Assembly: GCF_004382795.1 (NCBI RefSeq)
Contig: NZ_SMSG01000004.1
Location: forward strand, 62,001-126,000
Reading direction: 5' to 3'
DNA from: Cumulibacter soli
GTDB taxonomy: Bacteria > Actinomycetota > Actinomycetes > Mycobacteriales > Antricoccaceae
Length of the DNA stretch: 64,000 nt
Both the position numbers and the translations under genes were made by a program. The notes under the pieces were generated by a model. The model did not search any database, was not told the DNA's origin, and saw nothing but the letters and a program-made list of their open reading frames with translations. Position 1 is the stretch's first letter, and each line of letters opens with the position of its first letter. Below are positions 55,243-64,000 of this stretch, in pieces.

Positions 55243-56415
55243 CTAGCTCTTCTTCGCCGCCAGCTCGGCTTCGTACTTCTTCGTCATGTGGTCCACGGCG
55301 TCCAGCTGCTGCTGCGCCAGCGCGTCGCGACCAGCGCGAGCTCGGGCCTCGGAGGCCTTCAACGGCTCAACCTGACCCTGGAAGTACGGCATGACCTCCT
55401 GGGAGATGAGCTCGTACGAACGCTGCGTGGCCTCCGGGTTCGCCCAGTCGGTGTGCATGTTCAGGATCGAGCCGAACCCACCATTGGACTGATCGATGAG
55501 CCGCTGGATCTGCTCACGAGCCTGCTCCGGCGTACCGATCACACCGATGCCGGCGTTCTTGATGAACTCGATCATTTCCTTCAGGTTGCTGCCGTCCACC
55601 GCCATCTGCGGGAACGCGGCGACATGCTGGAAGTACTCGAACCAGTGCTCGATACCGAACTCGACGTCCTTACGCGCCTGCTCCTCGGTTTCGGCGATGT
55701 GGAACGGCCCGACAAGGCGCCACGCCGCGCGATCCGCCCTCTGGCCAAACTCGGCCGCGCGCTCCTCGACGACGTTCCAGTGGTGCGCCAGCGCGTCGAA
55801 ACCCTCCGGCGTGAGCGTGGCACCAATCGACATCAGGCCCAGCCCGTACTTGCCGGCCAGTCTCGGACCAGTCGGCGAAGCGACACCCGCGACGGCCATT
55901 TCGAAACCGCCCGGGGTGTACGGCGCGAACTGAAGTTGAGCGTCAATCAACTTGTGCGTGCGAGTCTCAGCGTTCACGACTTCACCGCGAACCAGCCGCG
56001 TGATGATGTCGATGTTCTGCTCGAGCAACTCGCGGGTATCGGTCGGGTTCAAGCCGATCATCTGCGAGTCGGACGGCAACGATCCCGGACCCATGCCCAG
56101 GATTGCGCGGCCCTGCGTCATGTGGTCGAGCTGAATCATCCGATCCGCTACCCACAGTGGGTTGTGGTAACTGATCGAGGTGACGCCGGTGCCGAGTTTG
56201 ATGCGCTTCGTACGCTCCGCGGCGGCCGCGATGAAGATCTCCGGGGATGCGACCCACTCGCCACCCGACGAGTGATGCTCGCCTATGAAGACCTCGTCGA
56301 AGCCGTACTCGTCCAAGTAATCGATCGTGCGCAGGTCTCGACGCAGCGCAGCGGTCGGGTTGGTGCCTGCCTTGTGGTACGGCGCCATGAAGGCACCAAA
56401 CTTCAGACGATTCAT
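55243..56415 (-). CDS. LLM-class flavin-dependent monooxygenase (limonene monooxygenase-like)
   Basis: A 390-residue bacterial-luciferase-fold oxidoreductase: KFGAFMAPYHKAG, EVFIGEHHSSGGEWVASPEIFIA, LGTGVTSISYHNP, MTQGRAILGMGPGSLPSD and a C-terminal NMHTDWANPE. It needs reduced flavin from a separate reductase. It resembles LimB-type limonene or alkanal monooxygenases; the substrate is not determinable. ATG at 56415. Divergent from the AcoR-like activator, which probably controls it. Confidence 0.85.
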   Translation of the reverse strand: MNRLKFGAFMAPYHKAGTNPTAALRRDLRTIDYLDEYGFDEVFIGEHHSSGGEWVASPEIFIAAAAERTKRIKLGTGVTSISYHNPLWVADRMIQLDHMTQGRAILGMGPGSLPSDSQMIGLNPTDTRELLEQNIDIITRLVRGEVVNAETRTHKLIDAQLQFAPYTPGGFEMAVAGVASPTGPRLAGKYGLGLMSIGATLTPEGFDALAHHWNVVEERAAEFGQRADRAAWRLVGPFHIAETEEQARKDVEFGIEHWFEYFQHVAAFPQMAVDGSNLKEMIEFIKNAGIGVIGTPEQAREQIQRLIDQSNGGFGSILNMHTDWANPEATQRSYELISQEVMPYFQGQVEPLKASEARARAGRDALAQQQLDAVDHMTKKYEAELAAKKS

Positions 56416-56523
56416 GCGTGTCCTCCAGAGGAAATGACGGCCGGTTACGATGCCGCCTGTCGTGTGGGTCACTGGACGATACTTCCCGGATACGCACCAA
56501 ATCGACGGCTTGGCTGTCCGATA

Positions 56524-58365
56524 ATGAAACAGAGCACACCGCGACAGGAGATCAGGAGGGGTCCATTGCCGGAAAAGGACGACTTCGTGGCTCTGGTGAG
56601 TCAGGCGCGGGCAGATTTCCTCGCCGCCGACCACACGCGACCGCTGTCGTGGCGCGTCGCGAGTGGCACCCTGGTGCGGTCGCAGATCGTGTCGTCTTGG
56701 GAACGATCGCGAGCTGCGGGCGTCCGCCCCGACACCTTCGGCGCCCCGTACCGCGATCTCGCTGCTCCACCCGAGCCCTTGCTGCCGGCGGCCCGCGAAC
56801 CACTCGATTGGCTCACCGACAGTCTCGATGACCAGCGGGCGTGCCTGCTGCTGACCACCGCCGACGCACGGATCCTGGAGCGGCGCGGGGGCGGTCGCGA
56901 GTTCCTCCGGCGGCTCGACGAGGCCAGTGCCGTGCCCGGTCATGTGTTTGCCGAGGATGTCGTCGGCACCAACGCCATCGGTACCTCGCTGGTGCTCGGT
57001 GAATACCTGGAGGTGCGCGGACCAGAACATTTCACCGATACACTTCAGGACTGGTGGTGTGCAGCAGCACCTATTCACGATCCGGTTACCGCTACGACCG
57101 CCGGCACTATCTGCGTCATCTGCACCGGCGAGGGCGCGATGCGTTTCGTACGTCCCGTCGTCCTGGGCGCGGCCCGCGACATCAGTCGGGCGCTACTTGA
57201 ACGCACCCCGGACTCGGAGCAAGTGCTACTGAACGCCTTCCTGGCTGAAACTAATCGCTCGCACGAGCCGCTGATCGCCGTCGGATCGTCGATGTTTATC
57301 GGCAACGAATCTGGATTGCAGTTATTACAGAGATCCTCACGCCAACGATTATGGGAGCAGGTCGCACCTCGACTCGATAAACGCCGCCCGGCCACCATCC
57401 TGCTGGCCACCTCCACCGGCGCAACGATAACCGCCCACGCGACGGCGATCACCCGGGCCGAGCAGACCGTGGGCGCCCTGTTGCGCTTGTCGGTGGCGAC
57501 GCGCTCGATGCGGAGCGTGCACGCGATCCCGGCGATGCCCCAGCCGGTCCGACGGTTCATTCCTGGTGACTCCCCGGCCGCACATCGACTGCGTCACGCC
57601 GTGCATCTCAGCGCGCGAGCCGATAAGCCGACCCTGGTGATCGGCGAGGACGGATCCGGCCGCGGACATATTGCACACGTACTGCTTCGCAGCCTCGGCA
57701 GTACCGCGCCCATCGTGTCGCTGAACCTGTCGAATGACACACCCGACGGAGTCCGGTCGAACGTGGCGGCTCTGCGCGCAGGTTCTAATCAGCGGTTATT
57801 GCTGCGGAACGTCGATCGGTCTCCGAAAAGCCTGGCACCTATCGACGTACTGCTCAGCGACGCAATCGATCGCGGCGCCCGCGTGGTGGCGACCGCAGCG
57901 GATGCCAGCAGCATCAAGAAGCTAAGCGTCGCGAGCCTCTTCTCGACACTCATCCAAGCGCCGCCGCTGCGGGCTCGCCTGGCGGATCTGGAAGCGATAT
58001 CGCTCGATCTACTGATCAAACTTGCCGGTTCGCCACACGCAGCGCCGACCTTGTCGCCACAGGCTCTCGCGGCACTGGCCGACCATGACTGGCCGGGCAA
58101 CATCCGTGAACTGCAGTCGATCCTGTCTGCCGCGCTCAGCGCGAGCGGCGACGAACCGATGATTCGACTCGATCATTTGCCCGGCCGCTATCGCGCCCCG
58201 AATCGAGAACGGCGGATGAGCGCAATTGAACGCGCCGAACGCAAAGCGATCGAAGAGGCACTTGAGCACGCCGAGGGCAACAAACTCGCCGCCGCCGGTT
58301 CGCTGGGGATCGCGCGATCCACGCTGTATCGCAAGATGCGTGCACTCGGCATCGAAACCGACTGA
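56524..58365 (+). CDS. AcoR/MimR-like regulator with degenerate AAA+ domain
   Basis: A 613-residue regulator: N-terminal helical and GAF-type sensor region (about 20-330; DRACLLLTTADARILERRGG, VGTNAIGTSL), a central AAA+ region (about 345-530) and a C-terminal Fis-type helix-turn-helix (about 570-611; AAAGSLGIARSTLYRKMRALGI). The Walker A reads GEDGSGRGH, with Arg in place of Lys. The GAFTGA loop that contacts sigma-54 is absent, so it should work without sigma-54. ATG at 56524; upstream frame is antisense to the LLM gene. Divergent from that gene. Confidence 0.85.
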   Translation: MKQSTPRQEIRRGPLPEKDDFVALVSQARADFLAADHTRPLSWRVASGTLVRSQIVSSWERSRAAGVRPDTFGAPYRDLAAPPEPLLPAAREPLDWLTDSLDDQRACLLLTTADARILERRGGGREFLRRLDEASAVPGHVFAEDVVGTNAIGTSLVLGEYLEVRGPEHFTDTLQDWWCAAAPIHDPVTATTAGTICVICTGEGAMRFVRPVVLGAARDISRALLERTPDSEQVLLNAFLAETNRSHEPLIAVGSSMFIGNESGLQLLQRSSRQRLWEQVAPRLDKRRPATILLATSTGATITAHATAITRAEQTVGALLRLSVATRSMRSVHAIPAMPQPVRRFIPGDSPAAHRLRHAVHLSARADKPTLVIGEDGSGRGHIAHVLLRSLGSTAPIVSLNLSNDTPDGVRSNVAALRAGSNQRLLLRNVDRSPKSLAPIDVLLSDAIDRGARVVATAADASSIKKLSVASLFSTLIQAPPLRARLADLEAISLDLLIKLAGSPHAAPTLSPQALAALADHDWPGNIRELQSILSAALSASGDEPMIRLDHLPGRYRAPNRERRMSAIERAERKAIEEALEHAEGNKLAAAGSLGIARSTLYRKMRALGIETD

Positions 58366-58408
58366 TCACAACCGGTCGCTCGCCCGGCAACCGGGATGTA
58401 CAGCGCCG

Positions 58409-59134
58409 TCAGGACTCGTCGGTGTTCGCGAGACTGTCGACGTACGCATCGATGTCCCGGAATGCATCGAAGACATCGAACTCGTCCGGCAGCAGCATCG
58501 CCAAGTACGCAACGCCGCGGAAGGACGCCGTCAGTTGGCGCGCTACCGCATCCGGGTCGACGTCCAGGCGGATCGACCCGTCGTCGATCCCGCGCTGAGT
58601 GTCTGCGCTCGTGGAGGTCAGCGCGACCTGATTCAACTCCTGCATCTTCTCGGTCAGACTCGGGATCGGCTGGATCGCCGCTTCGAACATCAAGGAGTAG
58701 AGCGCACGCATCCGGCGTACCGAGATCGTCCAACCACCACGTATCGCATCAACCCTGATACGCAGCGCCTCGAGCCCCACCGCCGCGCGCGACGCCGGGT
58801 TGACGTGAGTCTCGAACCAACCAAGCGTCATTCGATCCACCAGCGCCAGCAATAGACCTTCTTTGGACCCGAATCGCCGGGTTACCAGGCCATGGCTGTA
58901 CCCAGCGCGTTCACCGATCATCGCCAAGGTCGTGTTGTTGACACCGCCCTCAGCAATCAACTCGGCGGCGGCATCGAGCAGTTTGCGGGTGGACAACGCC
59001 GCCCGCGCTTGTTTCGTGGACGGCTGTGCTCCTGAATCAGTCCTCGGCGTAGCCCCGTCGGTGACCCGCACCGCCACAGGCGCAGACGCAGGCGCGCTTG
59101 CCTCCCGCGACGATCCGTTTTCTTCCGGCCGCAT
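58409..59134 (-). CDS. TetR-family transcriptional regulator
   Basis: A 241-residue TetR protein with an unusually long Ser/Ala-rich N-terminal extension (about 40 residues) before the DNA-binding helices (TRKLLDAAAELIAEGGVNNTTLAMIGERAGYSHGLVTRRFGSKEGLL). The C-terminal ligand domain is typical in length. ATG at 59134 follows GGAGGG. Divergent from the solute-binding lipoprotein at 59387; a pair of identical direct repeats lies in the gap. Confidence 0.88.
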   Translation of the reverse strand: MRPEENGSSREASAPASAPVAVRVTDGATPRTDSGAQPSTKQARAALSTRKLLDAAAELIAEGGVNNTTLAMIGERAGYSHGLVTRRFGSKEGLLLALVDRMTLGWFETHVNPASRAAVGLEALRIRVDAIRGGWTISVRRMRALYSLMFEAAIQPIPSLTEKMQELNQVALTSTSADTQRGIDDGSIRLDVDPDAVARQLTASFRGVAYLAMLLPDEFDVFDAFRDIDAYVDSLANTDES

Positions 59135-59232
59135 CCAGCCCTCCACAGTTCCGTGCGCGCCGATCGCGCGCGATTATGTGGCCCGATTGTCCCATCGCTC
59201 GCCATGAGCTCTCTCGGCGGGTAATGTTGTTA

Positions 59233-59298
59233 GTTGACAACCTACTTTCTTGCACGACTCTCGATTTCAATCAATGTTTGTGGTTGACAACCTACTTT
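59233..59298. promoter_or_regulatory. Two direct-repeat sites, probable TetR operators
   Basis: GTTGACAACCTACTTT occurs at 59233-59248 and again at 59283-59298, 50 bp apart start to start. Each contains GTTG-A-CAAC, symmetric about one base. They lie in the 252-bp region between the TetR start and the solute-binding lipoprotein start. Spacing of about five helical turns suits cooperative binding. Confidence 0.7.
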
Positions 59299-59386
59299 TG
59301 GTCACGTTCACTGTTTCCCACACCCAAGAGCAGCCGGGCTCCCGCGCCCCGCACCGCTGGGCCCACAGAACGGACATTGGACAGAG

Positions 59387-60964
59387 ATGCGACAAAGTTT
59401 TCGGCTCGCCACGGCGCTCACCGCCGGAGCCCTCCTTCTGACTGCGTGCGGGTCGGCTCCCGACGACCAGCCTGCCGACGCGGCGGATGACTCCTTCCCG
59501 ACCAACGTCAAGTTGGACGAGAACTTCGACCCGAACGGGCATTTCAGTTATGCCGGCGCCTACCCGCCGTCAAGTTTCGATCCGTTCTCCAGCGCTTCGG
59601 GACTCGACCAGACATACCTCGCGCCCGTGTACGACCGGCTCATCTACCGCGCCCCGGATGGCTCACTCGAGCCGATGCTCGCCACGGAGTGGACGCCGTC
59701 CGAAGACGGGAAGTCTTTAGAGATCACCCTTCGCGAAGGGCTGACGTTCACCGACGGCGCCCCGTTCAACGCCGAAGCGGTCAAGATCAACCTCGAGCGC
59801 TACATGGAGGACACCAGCAAAATCAAGCAGGAGTTGTCCCAGGTCGCCGACGTCGCAGCGATCGATGACCTGACCGTCCGTATCAACGTGACCGATAGCC
59901 TGGGCGCATTACCAGCGACCCTCGCCGCACGCGCGGGCATGATGGTCTCCCCGAAGGCCATCGCCGCGGACAACGTCACCAACAACCCGGTCGGTATCGG
60001 CCCCTACACCGCTACCGAAGCCATTCCTGGCACGAGCATTACGCTGACGAAGACCGAGGATTACTGGGATCCAGAAGTACAGCGGGTCGCCACGATGGAC
60101 CTGTTCGGCATGCCTGAAGGTCAAACTCGCTATAACGCGTTGGTCGGTGGTCAACTCACCGCCTCGGAAATCTCCGCCGAGCAGATCGACCCCGCTCAGG
60201 GCAAGGATTTCAGCATCCTTTCCGGTCCGACACCGCTGCTGTACTTCTTCTCGGTCAACACCGCCGAAGCGCCCTTCGACGACATCAATGTCCGCACGGC
60301 GCTCAACCTTGCCATCGACCGCGAAGGTATCGGCGGTGGGCTGTTCGAGGGCTACTGCAAGCCACAGATCCAACTGTGGCCCGAAAGCAGCGAGATGTAC
60401 GACGAGGACTTCGGCGACGGACTGGAGCACTTCCCGTACGACCCGGAGAAGGCCAAGGAACTCTTGACGGAGGCCGGCGTCGACCCCCAGCAGACCTTCG
60501 ACGCAGTGCTCACGAACAACTCGACGTCCACGAAACTCGCCGAGATTATCCAGTCGAACCTCGAAGAGGTCGGGATGGAGATCAGCGTCAACCCGGTTCC
60601 TTCCGGTGGCATCGTGGAGAACTTCGGTATCGCGAAGACGATGCCCACCGCCGTGTCCGGCTACACCGGCCCGCCGGACCCTGCCGCCGTCGTCGAACGC
60701 AACTTCACGCCAACCGCGCTGTACAACCCGGGCGGTGAAGTAGATCCCGCGATGGACGCCGCAGCAGCCGAGGGTGCGAACGCGGTCGATCAGGCCGAGC
60801 GTAAGTCGGCGTACGCCGACTACATGAATGCCTTCGTGGACGCGGTGCCCAATATGATTCCGATCTGTATGGCGTATCGCGTTGTCGCGTACGCCGACGG
60901 CGTCAGCAATCTGTGGGCTTCCAGCGACTACGTCGACCTGCGTGGAGTGGCCGTCACCGAATAA
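59387..60964 (+). CDS. ABC transporter solute-binding lipoprotein, family 5, paralogue
   Basis: A 525-residue SBP_bac_5 lipoprotein with lipobox LTAC (C21). It shares with the protein at 35099-36670 PPSSFDPFSSASGLDQTYLAP, YDRLIYR, LATEWTPSEDGKSL, INREGI-type helices and the ending DYVDLRGVAV. No permease or ATPase gene is near. ATG at 59387. Probably regulated by the divergent TetR via the two repeats. The ligand may be a peptide or related compound. Confidence 0.9.
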   Translation: MRQSFRLATALTAGALLLTACGSAPDDQPADAADDSFPTNVKLDENFDPNGHFSYAGAYPPSSFDPFSSASGLDQTYLAPVYDRLIYRAPDGSLEPMLATEWTPSEDGKSLEITLREGLTFTDGAPFNAEAVKINLERYMEDTSKIKQELSQVADVAAIDDLTVRINVTDSLGALPATLAARAGMMVSPKAIAADNVTNNPVGIGPYTATEAIPGTSITLTKTEDYWDPEVQRVATMDLFGMPEGQTRYNALVGGQLTASEISAEQIDPAQGKDFSILSGPTPLLYFFSVNTAEAPFDDINVRTALNLAIDREGIGGGLFEGYCKPQIQLWPESSEMYDEDFGDGLEHFPYDPEKAKELLTEAGVDPQQTFDAVLTNNSTSTKLAEIIQSNLEEVGMEISVNPVPSGGIVENFGIAKTMPTAVSGYTGPPDPAAVVERNFTPTALYNPGGEVDPAMDAAAAEGANAVDQAERKSAYADYMNAFVDAVPNMIPICMAYRVVAYADGVSNLWASSDYVDLRGVAVTE

Positions 60965-60988
60965 GAACTAGGCCGCATCCTGACACTG

Positions 60989-61021
60989 GCGGGCATCATC
61001 TCCACCGGAGATGATGCCCGC
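60989..61021. terminator. Perfect 15-bp hairpin terminator
   Basis: Arms 60989-61003 and 61007-61021 are exact reverse complements with a 3-nt loop. Downstream of the solute-binding lipoprotein, before the convergent LLM gene. Confidence 0.8.
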
Positions 61022-61123
61022 TTAGCGCGTGGCTGATGCCGGACTGGTGCCCGCCTAGCGTGTGGCCGGCGGCGCTCGGGCGCCGGTCCGGGCGCGTGCG
61101 GCCCGGATCAGGAGGTGCGAGCG

Positions 61124-62191
61124 TCAGTTCGTTGCCCGCAGTTCGGGGACGCGAGGCAGCACCTCGTGCACCAATAGATCGAGCCCGCTCATGATCTCCG
61201 CACGGGACATGCCGGGCCAGTTCATGCGCAGACCGATCTGCGCCGGACCGACCGTGTCGATCAGGTCCTGCAGACGACGAGCGCAGGCCTGTGGGTCACC
61301 GATGATGAACCGTCCTTTGCGCAGGTCGTCGAACTCCTTATCGAAACTTTGGCTTTCCGGGAGTACGGAGTCCTGACCCCAGGCCCGGTACGCCTCGTAC
61401 TTGACCCGCAGGGAGCGTCGCACCACGTCGAGCGCGGCGTCCTCGGTTTTCGCGACGTACAACTCGACACCGACGGTCATGGGGAGACCCTCATGCCCGT
61501 GGTCACGACACGCTTGACGGTAGATCGCGACCTGCTCGAGGAAGTAGTCGTCCTGGACGTGCGCCGCGGCGGCCGCCCACGGGATTCCCATTCGCGCAGT
61601 CCGCTCAATTGCCGTGCGCGAATGCGCTGCCATCGTCAGGGGCGGGTGCGGCCGTTGCAGCGGGCGCAGCGCGATCGGGACGTCATCGAGACGGGCGTGT
61701 TCGGCCGAAAACGTGACTCGTTCAGAGGTCCACAACGCACGGAGTAATTCGAGGTTGTCGAGGTATCGCTGCAGCCGGCCAGTCCTGCCCAGCCCGAACG
61801 CGGCGAACTCCACATCGCGATAGCCAAGTCCTACCCCGACCGACAGTCGCCCACCGGACATGATGTCGATGCTCGCGAGTTGTTCGGCGAGATCGACCGG
61901 GTGCGCGAGGGCCGCAAGACTGATCCCGGTCGCGAGCTGCATATCTCCGGTCTCCGGAATGAGCCGGGCCAAGGTCGCGAGTGGGTGCAGGTACTGGAAC
62001 GGGTGCGCGAGGTAGTGCTGCGTCGCACTCACACCGTCGAATTGGTGGTCGCGGGCAAACCGCGCCTGCTCCACCTGCTCCTCAAACCGCGCGGCGGGGT
62101 CCTCCCCCACCGGGTACTGGACGGAGATCCCCAGCGTGAGCGCGACCTTACGGCCCGATCGCGGCGCCGGTAATTGCAGTGCACACGTCAT
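61124..62191 (-). CDS. LLM-class flavin-dependent oxidoreductase
   Basis: A 355-residue luciferase-fold enzyme of a different subgroup from the one at 55243. Motifs: FDGVSATQHYLAHPFQYLHP, LATGISLAALAHPVDLAEQLA, MSGGRLSVGVGLGYRDVEF and RPPLTMAAHS-like substrate region. Reduced flavin or F420 is expected as cofactor; which is not readable. Located upstream of the acyl-CoA dehydrogenase but separated by a hairpin, and on the same strand. Confidence 0.82.
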   Translation of the reverse strand: MTCALQLPAPRSGRKVALTLGISVQYPVGEDPAARFEEQVEQARFARDHQFDGVSATQHYLAHPFQYLHPLATLARLIPETGDMQLATGISLAALAHPVDLAEQLASIDIMSGGRLSVGVGLGYRDVEFAAFGLGRTGRLQRYLDNLELLRALWTSERVTFSAEHARLDDVPIALRPLQRPHPPLTMAAHSRTAIERTARMGIPWAAAAAHVQDDYFLEQVAIYRQACRDHGHEGLPMTVGVELYVAKTEDAALDVVRRSLRVKYEAYRAWGQDSVLPESQSFDKEFDDLRKGRFIIGDPQACARRLQDLIDTVGPAQIGLRMNWPGMSRAEIMSGLDLLVHEVLPRVPELRATN

Positions 62192-62272
62192 TTCACTACC
62201 CCTTAGTCAGTGCAGCGCCGACCCGCTGCAGGTCGCGGTGTATCGGTGAAAACCCGCGGGTAGACCAACGAC

Positions 62273-62313
62273 GACCGCGGGGTCGCGCGCGTACTGCTCG
62301 CGACCCCGCGGTC
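62273..62313. terminator. Perfect 15-bp hairpin
   Basis: Arms 62273-62287 and 62299-62313 are exact reverse complements around an 11-nt loop. It lies between the acyl-CoA dehydrogenase stop and the LLM gene start on the minus strand, so it separates the two units. Confidence 0.75.
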
Positions 62314-62333
62314 AAGATAAATCGTGCCCGGCA

Positions 62334-63506
62334 CTAGCGGCCGAGGATCGAGTCCGAAATGATCCGTTGCTGGATCTGGCTGGTGCCCTCGAAAATCTTC
62401 GTCAGGCGCGCATCACGCCAGTAGCGCTCGATCGCGAAGTCGGTGGTGTATCCCGCTCCGGCATGAATCTGTAGCGCGTCGCTGGTGACCCGCTCGGACA
62501 TCTCCGAGGCGTACAACTTCACCATCGACGCCTGGGTGCTCGCGCGACGACCAGCATCAATCTCACGACATACCGCGTACATCAACTGGCGCGACACCTC
62601 GATCTTGGTCGCCATGTCGGCGACCATGAACCGCAGCGCCTGGAACTTCTCGATCGGCTCACCGAACACGATGCGGGTCTTCAGGTAGTCGACCGAGTCC
62701 TCCATGGCGCCGCGGGCCAGGCCGATGGACCGGGCTGCAGTATGCGCCCGCGCGGTATCTAGGAAGGTCATGATCGTGCGGAACGCCTTCCCTTCCTCAC
62801 CTACCAGTGCGTCGGCGGGCAGTACGAAATCGTCGAACGACAATTCCCACGTACTCCATCCGCGGTAGCCAATCTTGCGGACCTTGGTGCCGCTGATCCC
62901 TTCTGGGAAGGTGCCGCGCTCCTTCGGGATGAAGAACGCCGACACGCCTTCATGGCGACGCCGCGGATCGGATGCGGGCGAGGTCCGCGCGAACACCTGC
63001 AGGTAGTCCGCGCCATCGGCGAAAGTGCACCACATCTTGGTGCCGTTGATGACCCACTCGTCGCCGCTTTTCGTCGCGCGGCAGGAGATGTTGGCGACGT
63101 CCGAACCAGCCTCAGGCTCCGAGATCGCGGTTGCCCCCAGGAATTCCCCACGCACGGTCATTTCGAGGTACTTCTTGCGCTGGTCTTCCGGCAATCCCAC
63201 CGGCACGCTCTGCCCACGCGCCAGGATGCTCGCCACGCTCATCCAGCCACGCGCGAGTTCCTCGGCGACGATGCAGTACTCCAAAGCGCCCAGGCCCAGG
63301 CCGCCGTACTCCTCGGGCACCATGATCCCGAAGAAGCCGACCTCGGCCATCTTCTCGCGCAGGCTCATCGGGATCTCGCCCTCGACGGGGTCGAGTTCGT
63401 TGGCGACCGGCAGCACCTCGCGCATGGTGAACTCGCGCGCGAGCAACTGCAGTTCGCGCTGCTCCTCGGTTAAGCCTCCGGCCAGAAAGTCATCGTTCGG
63501 CAGCAT
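62334..63506 (-). CDS. Acyl-CoA dehydrogenase
   Basis: A 390-residue flavoprotein of the standard family: FFGIMVPEEYGGLGLGALEY, the flavin-binding ATAISEPEAGSDVANI, WVINGTKMWCTFADGADYL and a C-terminal IHAGAGYTTDFAIERYWRDARLTKIFEGTSQIQQ. It removes hydrogen from an acyl-CoA, chain length unknown. ATG at 63506 follows AGAGGA. Preceded by the MmgE/PrpD gene on the same strand, so probably one operon (44-bp gap). Confidence 0.92.
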   Translation of the reverse strand: MLPNDDFLAGGLTEEQRELQLLAREFTMREVLPVANELDPVEGEIPMSLREKMAEVGFFGIMVPEEYGGLGLGALEYCIVAEELARGWMSVASILARGQSVPVGLPEDQRKKYLEMTVRGEFLGATAISEPEAGSDVANISCRATKSGDEWVINGTKMWCTFADGADYLQVFARTSPASDPRRRHEGVSAFFIPKERGTFPEGISGTKVRKIGYRGWSTWELSFDDFVLPADALVGEEGKAFRTIMTFLDTARAHTAARSIGLARGAMEDSVDYLKTRIVFGEPIEKFQALRFMVADMATKIEVSRQLMYAVCREIDAGRRASTQASMVKLYASEMSERVTSDALQIHAGAGYTTDFAIERYWRDARLTKIFEGTSQIQQRIISDSILGR

Positions 63507-63550
63507 TCGTTCCTCTTTACTTGTCTTCGGATCGGTTAGTTCGTCAGCCG

Positions 63551-64000
63551 CTAGTGGGATGGTGTCAATGCAGCACCGGCGGCGGCAAGCGCCGCGGTGA
63601 GCTCTGTCGCGGAGCCAAGGTCATCGACGTTGCGCACGGCATCGACCAGCGCATCGACGACGGCGACCTCGAGCAGCGGTTCGGTCAGGGACCGGAACTT
63701 CTGCTCTAAGCGGCCCCATTGGTCCTGCAGTTCGGACATGGGCGCCGGGATCGTCATATCGATGGCTGACGTCAGGGTGCGACCATCGTTCAGTTCGACC
63801 TCGACCTCGGTGGTGCTGAACGGGCGGGCGGGGTCTTCGAGGACTTGCACCCGAGCGGCCATGTCTTGCACCTGTGCATCAGACATCGACGACGGGTGGA
63901 AGTCTGCCTCACCGGCACTTCCCCGAACCCAGGCGAGTCCGCTGGTGAATGCGAGGCTGAATTTGCCCTGTAGTTCGGTACGAGCGTTGGTCTGATCGCA
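63551..64000 (-). CDS. MmgE/PrpD-family protein, 5' end outside window
   Basis: C-terminal 149 residues of an MmgE/PrpD-like protein. The open frame continues from the window edge (64000) through KFSLAFTSGLAW and then SDAQVQDMAARVQVLED and EVEVELNDGRTLTS to the stop. The ATG at 63886 is internal, not a start. The family includes 2-methylcitrate dehydratase and related hydratases. Co-directional with the acyl-CoA dehydrogenase, 44 bp upstream of it. Confidence 0.75.
   Translation of the reverse strand, partial: CDQTNARTELQGKFSLAFTSGLAWVRGSAGEADFHPSSMSDAQVQDMAARVQVLEDPARPFSTTEVEVELNDGRTLTSAIDMTIPAPMSELQDQWGRLEQKFRSLTEPLLEVAVVDALVDAVRNVDDLGSATELTAALAAAGAALTPSH

Noticed and set aside
55240-56523. 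N-terminal extension of the AcoR-like regulator
   Set aside because: This part is the complement of the LLM gene; the recognised regulator begins at 56524.
10-64000. tRNA or rRNA genes
   Set aside because: No cloverleaf or rRNA-like sequence was recognised by eye; a tRNA search program would settle this.

Overview
The window is a high-GC bacterial chromosome segment. Abundant GTG/TTG starts, ATGA-type stop/start overlaps, the DUF3073 gene beside purM, and the order purL - sterol-carrier-like protein - purF - purM - DUF3073 (recognisable from mycobacteria) all point to an actinobacterium. The exact genus cannot be fixed from the sequence alone. I saw no rRNA or tRNA gene, insertion sequence, prophage or CRISPR array.

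Layout. 0-5.4 kb: a DUF445 membrane protein, a sulfur-assimilation operon (ketopantoate-reductase-like protein, O-acetylhomoserine sulfhydrylase, CoA-binding protein) and a membrane endonuclease/exonuclease/phosphatase-family protein. 5.4-12.8 kb: an NAD(P) island with nadA-nadB-nadC on the minus strand, a divergent NrtR-type regulator with a 23-bp palindrome between them, and a two-gene proton-translocating transhydrogenase (pntA-pntB). 12.8-17.1 kb: a lipoprotein, a short-chain dehydrogenase with an altered active site, a WYL-type regulator preceded by an 18-bp tandem repeat, and a LigB-type dioxygenase flanked by two copies of a hairpin repeat. 17.1-24 kb: cysS-rlmB-FAD/FeS lactate dehydrogenase and an MFS exporter. 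24-32.5 kb: a membrane protein with a NarL-type two-component system, an enoyl-CoA hydratase and two acyl-CoA ligases. 32.6-40.5 kb: a MarR regulator facing an ABC exporter across a perfect palindrome, a solute-binding lipoprotein, another dehydrogenase, a metallo-beta-lactamase-fold hydrolase and hypothetical genes.

40.3-54.8 kb is the de novo purine region, split by inserted genes. purM and purF are separated by an aspartate aminotransferase, an HSP90-family gene translationally coupled to two tandem paralogous helical-repeat (TPR-like) genes, and an SPFH/ribbon-helix-helix pair. purL is the long single-chain form with a fused glutaminase domain, not the PurS/PurL/PurQ split form usual in this lineage. 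54.8-64 kb is catabolic or accessory: two LLM-family flavin monooxygenases, one facing a sigma-54-type activator that lacks the sigma-54 contact motif; a TetR regulator facing a second solute-binding lipoprotein paralogous to the one at 35-36.7 kb; an acyl-CoA dehydrogenase; and a cut-off MmgE/PrpD-family gene.

The best candidate for an undescribed system is the HSP90 - TPR-like - TPR-like operon (43.1-47.0 kb). It looks like a bacterial chaperone with two dedicated helical-repeat partners, recalling the TPR co-chaperones of eukaryotic Hsp90. Several regulator/operator pairs can be read directly from palindromes in divergent promoters, and many convergent or tail-to-tail junctions carry long, nearly perfect hairpins.
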